Positions 59,782 through 64,000 of a stretch of DNA of 64,000 bases are shown here, one piece after another. The DNA comes from Streptomyces cinerochromogenes. Lineage in GTDB: Bacteria > Actinomycetota > Actinomycetes > Streptomycetales > Streptomycetaceae. The number at the start of each line of letters is the position of its first letter. The first letter of the stretch is position 1. The stretch spans positions 248,001 through 312,000 of the forward strand of contig NZ_BMRM01000011.1 in assembly GCF_014648635.1 (NCBI RefSeq), given 5' to 3'. Below the pieces are notes generated by a model. The model had not been told where the DNA came from. It saw only the letters and a program-made list of their open reading frames with translations, and did no database searches. The position numbers and the translations under genes are program-made.

Positions 59782-59811
59782 TGAGGGCCGCCCCTGCCGG
59801 GACGGCCCTCA
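59782..59811. terminator. Terminator hairpin
   Basis: TGAGGGCCG (59782-59790), a 12-base loop and CGGCCCTCA (59803-59811) form a perfect 9-bp stem, downstream of the small secreted protein gene on the minus strand and upstream of mscR. Confidence 0.65.
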
Positions 59812-59826
59812 CCCTGGGAAGTCCCG

Positions 59827-60129
59827 TCAGTGGACGGCGCCGACCAGGCCGAGCAGGGGCGCCGCGGGCGCGATGACCTGCTCCAGCTGGTTCAGCTGGT
59901 TCAGCTCGCGGAGGTGCTTCAGCTCCCCCAGCTGCTCGGAGACCCGCGGGACGCGCTCGCGCTGCGGTGCGGGGATGTCACCGGCGGCGAGCGAGTCCAG
60001 AGTGGTCAGCACGCCGAGCTTCCCGACGAGCGGTGTGCCGGTGTCCGCCGCGCTCGCCTGCGGTGCGGCGAGCCCGGCGATCCCGGCGGCCAGTCCGACG
60101 GCGGCGGCGATACGTCGTGTTGAGATCAT
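59827..60129 (-). CDS. Small secreted protein
   Basis: 100 residues from ATG 60129. A Sec signal (RRIAAAVGLAAGIAGLAAPQASA) is followed by a short mature part with a helical, Leu-rich repeat-like stretch (LGELKHLRELNQLNQLEQV) and a hydrophobic end. No Cys or catalytic motif. It resembles small secreted Streptomyces proteins of unknown role; homologues are usually exported late in growth. Confidence 0.75.
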   Translation of the reverse strand: MISTRRIAAAVGLAAGIAGLAAPQASAADTGTPLVGKLGVLTTLDSLAAGDIPAPQRERVPRVSEQLGELKHLRELNQLNQLEQVIAPAAPLLGLVGAVH

Positions 60130-60301
60130 GTCCTCAGCAACGGCCGCGGGCCCCCGCCGGACACGGCCGGCGGGCAGCGCTCACCCGTGAGGCGGAGCAC
60201 GCCGGCTGCGCTTGCCGTGGCCGCCGGGGCGGAGGAGCCTCGGATGTGGGGTCCGTGCGGCCCGTTCCCGGTCGGGTCGCGGGCGCCTGAAGGAGGTCAC
60301 C

Positions 60302-60667
60302 ATGGGTACCACCACGGGGTCCGGTTTCGACACCGAGACACTGCGCCGGGCCATCGAGGGGAACACCGGCAACAACCTGCTGTCGCTCTACGCGGACGAC
60401 GCGGAGATCCGCATCGTCGACCGTGACCACCAGCCCAGTCACCCGACGGTCCTGCACGGCCGGGGCCAGATCGCCGAGTTGCTGGACGACATCTACCGCC
60501 GCGACATGACGCACAAGCTGGACCAGTGCGTCGTGCAGGGCGACCGCGCCGCCTACAGCGAGTCCTGCGAGTACGCGGACGGCACCCGGGTCCTCGCCGA
60601 GTCGATGGTCACCCTGCGGGACGGCAAGATCACCGATCAGGTCATCATCCAGGCCTGGGACGAGTAA
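60302..60667 (+). CDS. NTF2-like (SnoaL-fold) protein
   Basis: 121 residues from ATG 60302, with a perfect AAGGAGG upstream. The pattern LRRAIEGNTGNNLLSLYADDAEIRIVDRDHQPSHPTVLHGRGQI, then YRRDMTHKLDQCVV and MVTLRDGKITDQVIIQAWDE is the alpha+beta barrel of the NTF2-like superfamily, which includes SnoaL cyclases and ketosteroid isomerases. The substrate or role is unknown. Confidence 0.85.
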   Translation: MGTTTGSGFDTETLRRAIEGNTGNNLLSLYADDAEIRIVDRDHQPSHPTVLHGRGQIAELLDDIYRRDMTHKLDQCVVQGDRAAYSESCEYADGTRVLAESMVTLRDGKITDQVIIQAWDE

Positions 60668-60777
60668 CGCCCGGCCGAGTGGGGCCGGCTCCGGCCGGAG
60701 GGCCGCACGGGTCCGGGTCACCCGGCGGCTGACCTGGACCTTCCCGGCCTGGGCCGGACCGGCTCGGTTACGCTGTA

Positions 60778-60853
60778 CCCGGGCCGTGACTGGCGCTGAG
60801 GTGGAGCACCACCGGGGAGCGGTCCGTGGTGGTTGCCGCGCGCCTGGGCGAGA
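60778..60853 (+). ncRNA. ZTP (pfl) riboswitch controlling folD
   Basis: The leader just before folD contains the conserved pfl-motif blocks in order: GGGCCGTGACTGGCG (60781-60795), GTGGAGCACCACCGGGGAGCG (near 60801-60821) and the distal CCGCGCGCCTGGGCG (60836-60850). This class binds ZTP/ZMP (AICAR) and raises expression of folate and purine genes when 10-formyl-THF is short. Position directly upstream of folD fits the known distribution in actinobacteria. Start and end are approximate. Confidence 0.9.
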
Positions 60854-60881
60854 GAGTCGATCCAGTCCAGGAGTGTGCAGC

Positions 60882-61730
60882 ATGACCCAGGCCCGTCTGA
60901 TGGACGGCACCGCGCTCGCCCGCCGCACGGTCGAGGAGACCGCGCGGAAGGCCGCCGCCCTCACCGAGCGCACCGGCAGCGCGCCCTGCCTCGCAACCGT
61001 GCTGGTCGGTGAGGACCCGGCCTCCGTGACCTACGTCCGCATGAAGCAGAACCGCTGCCGCAAGGCCGGCATCGAGTCCCGGCACGTGGCGCTGCCCTCG
61101 GCCACCACGACCGCCGAACTCGTCGGTGTGCTGCGGGAGTTGTCGGCCGACCCGGGCGTGCACGGGATCCTGCTGCAGCACCCGGTCGGCGACCACATCG
61201 ACGAGCGGGCCGCGTTCGAGGCGATCGCGCCGGAGAAGGACGTGGACGGCGTCACCTTCGCCTCGTTCGCCACGATGAGCTTCGGGCTGCCGGGCTTCGT
61301 CTCCTGCACGCCGGGCGGCATCGTGCGGCTGCTGGACGAGTACGGCGTCGACCCGTCGGGAAAGCGGGCCGTGGTGGTGGGCCGCAGCGCGATCCTCGGC
61401 AAGCCGGTGGGCATGCTGCTGCTGGCCCGGGACGCGACCGTGACGTACTGCCACTCGCGCACCCGGGACCTGTCGGCGGCGGTCCGCGAGGCCGACATCG
61501 TCGTGGCCGCGGTCGGCCGGCCGCGGCTGATCCGCGGGCAGGACATCAAGCCCGGCGCGGTGGTGGTCGACGCGGGCTACAACCCGGGCAACGTCGGCGA
61601 CGTCGACTTCGACTCGGCCGTGGAGCGGGCCTCGCTGATCACCCCGGTGCCGGGCGGGGTCGGTCCGATGACGATCGCCACGCTGCTGGAGCAGACCGTG
61701 GAGGCCGCCGCCCGGCAGCTCGGGGCCTGA
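60882..61730 (+). CDS. folD: Bifunctional methylenetetrahydrofolate dehydrogenase/cyclohydrolase
   Basis: 282 residues from ATG 60882. Typical FolD motifs: VLVGEDPASVTYVRMKQNRCRKAGI (catalytic Tyr and Lys), HGILLQHPVGDHID, PEKDVDGVT, CTPGGIVRLL, VVVGRSAILGKPVGMLLL (NADP loop) and TPVPGGVGPMTIATLLEQT. It interconverts 5,10-methylene-THF and 10-formyl-THF in the cytoplasm, supplying formyl groups for purine synthesis. The ZTP riboswitch in its leader shows how it is regulated. Confidence 0.95.
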   Translation: MTQARLMDGTALARRTVEETARKAAALTERTGSAPCLATVLVGEDPASVTYVRMKQNRCRKAGIESRHVALPSATTTAELVGVLRELSADPGVHGILLQHPVGDHIDERAAFEAIAPEKDVDGVTFASFATMSFGLPGFVSCTPGGIVRLLDEYGVDPSGKRAVVVGRSAILGKPVGMLLLARDATVTYCHSRTRDLSAAVREADIVVAAVGRPRLIRGQDIKPGAVVVDAGYNPGNVGDVDFDSAVERASLITPVPGGVGPMTIATLLEQTVEAAARQLGA

Positions 61731-61737
61731 GCGGAGC

Positions 61738-61770
61738 GGGGGCGCGGGGGCGCGGGGGCGCGGGGAGGGG
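61738..61770 (+). repeat. G-rich 8-bp tandem repeat
   Basis: Three copies of GGGGGCGC followed by GGGGAGGGGG fill the gap between convergent folD and CU044_5270-type genes. The G-runs could form a G-quadruplex and may help end transcription. Confidence 0.7.
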
Positions 61771-61771
61771 G

Positions 61772-62746
61772 TCAGCGCATCCAGGCGCTGTACTCCATGA
61801 CGTCCCCGGCCCGCACCCCGTACTCCGGGGCGGCTCGGGTGAAGGTGGTCTCCAGGCCGAGGACGGCACCGGTGCGCGGGTCGAGGACCAGCATCCGCCG
61901 GCCGCCCCCGCCCTCGTACACGTACGCCTGTCCCGGGCGGCCGAGGCGGTCCGTCACCTGTCCCGCGGGCCGCAGCCCCCCGGCGTCCGCGAGCACCCGC
62001 ACCAGGGCGGCGGACTCGCGGCCGCCGAGCGTCCAGTGGTCCAGCAACTGCTGGACGCCGTCGAGGAGTTCGGGGGCGTCCGGGGAGTCGGCGCGGACGG
62101 TCTCGGCGAGGTAGGCGCGCAGGGCCGCCGGAGTGTGCGGCGGGGGCGCCTCGGGCGGGGCGTCGCTCCAGCTCGGCGGGTACGTGGTCCGGCTGAGGAC
62201 GTGCCCGTCGGCCACCGCGCGGGGCTCGCCGCCCTCGTCGGTGAGGACCGGTCGGCCGGGGTGCCGTGGGTCGGTCGCCACGACCAGCTCGGTGCGGCTG
62301 TCGTCCGCGTGCCAGCGCACGACGCGTTCCTCGGGCAGGGTGACGGGTGGTCTGCCGTCGGTCATGCCGAGGCTCCACGACTGCACGTGCGTGCCCTTGC
62401 GCAGGCGCGGGGAACCGTCGGCGGCGGCGGTCTGCGCCAGTTCGGCCAGTTGCGTCAGCGGTACGGGCGTGGAGTGGGCCGCGACGGTCAGCGGGCGGGG
62501 TGCGGCGAGGGCGGGCTGGGTGCCGGGCCCGCCGAGCAGCGCGGTGAGCGCGGTCGCCACGACGGCACCGGAGGCGGCCAGCCCCCACAGCAGCCGGGCC
62601 CGGGACACCCGGCGCACCGGCCGGCCCTGCGCCAGCAGCCGCTCCAGCCGCTGCTCGGCGCGGTGGTCCAGCGGGCCGTCACCGAAGTACGGCCCGTCCG
62701 CGGGGACCGGATCGGCCCGGCGCAGGAGATCGAGTTCATCAGGCAT
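61772..62746 (-). CDS. CU044_5270-type membrane protein, sigma factor partner
   Basis: 324 residues from ATG 62746, overlapping the sigma stop by 8 bp. A cytoplasmic N-terminus with an acidic LDLLRRADPVPADGPYFGDGP, one membrane segment (~50-75, ARLLWGLAASGAVVATALTALLGG) and a long extracytoplasmic domain (LRAYLAETVRADSP, GLETTFTRAAPEYG) match the CU044_5270 family, the standard neighbour of this ECF group and a presumed anti-sigma or sigma-modulating factor. Not all parts are recognisable by motif. Confidence 0.75.
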   Translation of the reverse strand: MPDELDLLRRADPVPADGPYFGDGPLDHRAEQRLERLLAQGRPVRRVSRARLLWGLAASGAVVATALTALLGGPGTQPALAAPRPLTVAAHSTPVPLTQLAELAQTAAADGSPRLRKGTHVQSWSLGMTDGRPPVTLPEERVVRWHADDSRTELVVATDPRHPGRPVLTDEGGEPRAVADGHVLSRTTYPPSWSDAPPEAPPPHTPAALRAYLAETVRADSPDAPELLDGVQQLLDHWTLGGRESAALVRVLADAGGLRPAGQVTDRLGRPGQAYVYEGGGGRRMLVLDPRTGAVLGLETTFTRAAPEYGVRAGDVMEYSAWMR

Positions 62747-63695
62747 GTCGGGGGTCCTCGCACAGGCATGCGTCGACGGTGGACACGGAACGGGCGCCCG
62801 CCGGGCCTCCAGCGCCGTCCCGGGCGGGGGCCGGGCCCTCGGACTGGACGGCCACGGCCACGGCCTGGCGCGGGCCGGGGCCACCGGCGGGCGCCGGGGA
62901 CTCGGCGTGAGCGGACTCCGCCGGTCGCCGCCGGGCGGGCTCGCGGGCGTCGGGTGGACTCGACGCCTCCCGCCGGGCGGGCTCGCGGGCGTCGGACGGA
63001 CACGACGCCTCCCGCCGAGCGGGGTCACAGGCGTCGGGTGGGGCCGGGCGGTCGGCGGGGCCGGCGGGGCCGGCGGGGTCGGGGGGGTCGGGGGGTCTGC
63101 GGGGGGTGGTGCCGGTGGACGGCTGGTCGCGCGGTGAGCCGGTCGCCGACGGGGCGGGGCGCGGGGGCGGGGGCGGGGCCGTCGGCGGGGGCGGCGGGCG
63201 TAGGCGGGTGATCTCGGCGCGGAGGCGGCGGCGGGCGCGGTGGAGGCGCATGGCGGCCGCGCGGTGGCCGCAGCCGAGGGCGACCGCGATCTCCTCGGCG
63301 CCCAGTTCCTCCCAGGCGGCGAGGCGCAGTATCTCCTGGTCGGCCGGGGACAGCCGGTCCAGGGCCTCGTGCACCCAGGCGCCCGGCGCCTCCGCGTCGG
63401 GGCCGGCCGCGATGTGCCGGCCGTGCGCGGCCTCGTCGTTGCCCAGCCGGTCCATCAGCCGGCGCCGGCGCCCGTAGCCGCGTACCGCGTTGGCCAGGCA
63501 GTTCCGGGCCACCCCGTACAGCCAGGGCAGCGGCGCGGCCGGCAGGTCGGCCCGGCGCCGCCAGGCGACCGTGAACACCTCCGCCACCACTTCCTCCACC
63601 TCGTCGGTCCGCCCCTGGAGCCGCCTGGCGACATAGCGGCTGACCGCCCAGTAGTGCTCGCGATAGGCAGCGGCGAAGATCTCGTCGTTGCTCAT
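62739..63695 (-). CDS. ECF RNA polymerase sigma factor with long repetitive C-terminal extension
   Basis: 318 residues from ATG 63695. Region 2 (FAAAYREHYWAVSRYVARRL, VVAEVFTVAWRRRADLPAAPLPWLYGVARN) and region 4 (LSPADQEILRLAAWEELGAEEIAVALGCGHRAAAMRLHRARRRL) are intact. After residue ~170, a Pro/Ala/Arg-rich tail of about 145 residues has 14-residue repeats (PARREASCPSDARE) encoded by 42-bp DNA repeats. Usual ECF factors end near residue 180, so the tail is odd. The coupled CU044_5270-type protein likely controls its activity. Confidence 0.88.
   Translation of the reverse strand: MSNDEIFAAAYREHYWAVSRYVARRLQGRTDEVEEVVAEVFTVAWRRRADLPAAPLPWLYGVARNCLANAVRGYGRRRRLMDRLGNDEAAHGRHIAAGPDAEAPGAWVHEALDRLSPADQEILRLAAWEELGAEEIAVALGCGHRAAAMRLHRARRRLRAEITRLRPPPPPTAPPPPPRPAPSATGSPRDQPSTGTTPRRPPDPPDPAGPAGPADRPAPPDACDPARREASCPSDAREPARREASSPPDAREPARRRPAESAHAESPAPAGGPGPRQAVAVAVQSEGPAPARDGAGGPAGARSVSTVDACLCEDPRHA
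62929..63041 (-). repeat. 42-bp in-frame repeats in the sigma factor tail
   Basis: Units start at 62929, 62971 and 63013 (third incomplete), period 42 bp, beginning CGCCGGGCGGGCTCGCGG. Multiples of three keep the sigma factor frame, so the tail can expand or contract. Confidence 0.85.
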
Positions 63696-63801
63696 GCTCG
63701 GTTCGTGTCCGGCACCCCCCGGATCGTCACACCCTTCTTCCGTGATGCTCCTCGCGTCCCCCGAGTGTGAACCGCGGCCCGGACGCGGACACAGGCGGGG
63801 C

Positions 63802-64000
63802 GTGAAGAGGATCCGAGACACCAGAGCCGTGCAGTGGCTCACCAGCACCGACCACAAGACGATCGGCACGCTGTATCTGGCGACGTCGTTCGCGTTCTTC
63901 CTGATCGGTGGCGTGATGGCGCTGCTCATGCGCGCCGAGCTGGCCCGGCCGGGCCTGCAGTTCATGTCGAACGAGCAGTTCAACCAGGCGTTCACGATGC
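63802..64000 (+). CDS. ctaD: Cytochrome c oxidase subunit I, 3' end cut by window
   Basis: 66 visible residues from GTG 63802: VKRIRDTRAVQWLTSTDHKTIGTLYL, then a membrane helix and MRAELARPGLQFMSNEQFNQAFTM. The TSTDHKTIG and NEQFNQAFTMHG motifs are diagnostic of the haem-copper oxidase subunit I N-terminus. In Streptomyces the main ctaD sits in a ctaC-ctaD-ctaE-type cluster. Here the upstream neighbour is a divergent sigma factor rather than ctaC, so this may be a second copy. The rest lies outside the window. Confidence 0.9.
   Translation, partial: MKRIRDTRAVQWLTSTDHKTIGTLYLATSFAFFLIGGVMALLMRAELARPGLQFMSNEQFNQAFTM

Overview
This window looks like a chromosomal segment from a Streptomyces species or very close relative. 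It has very high G+C throughout, frequent GTG starts and GTGA/ATGA gene overlaps. It also carries mycothiol-dependent formaldehyde detoxification, a 20S proteasome beta subunit, several SpoIIE-type PP2C phosphatases, a streptogrisin-like S1 protease, an S-adenosyl methyltransferase of the DUF574 type, an F420-type PPOX protein, DnaA boxes of the form TTGTCCACA, and rare in-frame TTA (bldA-type) codons. I saw no rRNA, tRNA, CRISPR array or insertion sequence.

Layout. 1-5005: a partial gene, a DUF1152 protein, a PadR regulator with its membrane-protein partner and palindromic operator, an unrecognised coiled-coil protein, and a DUF1232 membrane protein. 4986-11685: the most interesting block. 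A divergent ATP-grasp-like gene that has lost key residues faces a tightly coupled run of XRE regulator, 9-residue-repeat ORF, HEXXH metallopeptidase, two MAB_1171c-type membrane proteins and an FAD oxidoreductase. A cluster of perfect inverted repeats lies between the two arms. Both the ATP-grasp gene and the metallopeptidase contain a TTA codon. 11890-18683: two large SpoIIE phosphatases and a TPR-like protein. 18696-25436: small conserved proteins, an FG-GAP pseudogene remnant, a GH15 hydrolase, a DUF5709 protein, an orphan proteasome beta subunit and a GT-C-like membrane protein. 25542-34129: BlaI-type regulator, GH65 phosphorylase with its HAD partner, P-loop kinase, Tat-exported PAP2 phosphatase and a second GT-C protein.

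34208-45473: RpiR regulator, a small conserved protein, a third SpoIIE phosphatase (with an ANTAR-like N-terminus), flavin reductase, peptidoglycan-binding membrane protein, an intact ATP-grasp protein, a TetR regulator sharing a 14-bp operator-like sequence with a downstream zinc-ribbon/OB-fold gene, and a large secreted alpha/beta-hydrolase with a TTA codon. 45549-54523: F420-type PPOX protein, lipoprotein subtilase, TROVE/Ro60 homologue, DUF574 methyltransferase, membrane-anchored S1 protease, L,D-transpeptidase and a MocR regulator. 54600-64000: the divergent PLP decarboxylase sharing a perfect operator with MocR, two SDR enzymes, the mscR-MBL formaldehyde operon, a small secreted protein, an NTF2-like protein, folD under a ZTP (pfl) riboswitch, an ECF sigma factor with a repetitive tail and its CU044_5270-type partner, and the start of a cytochrome c oxidase subunit I gene cut by the window end.

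Working together: phosphatases and sigma/anti-sigma elements point to stress and developmental signalling. GH65 plus HAD form a disaccharide phosphorolysis unit (disaccharide to beta-glucose-1-P to glucose-6-P), with GH15 as a possible hydrolytic counterpart. MscR plus MBL detoxify formaldehyde, and the nearby folD gene serves one-carbon metabolism. Function calls rest on motif recognition by eye; no database search was run.
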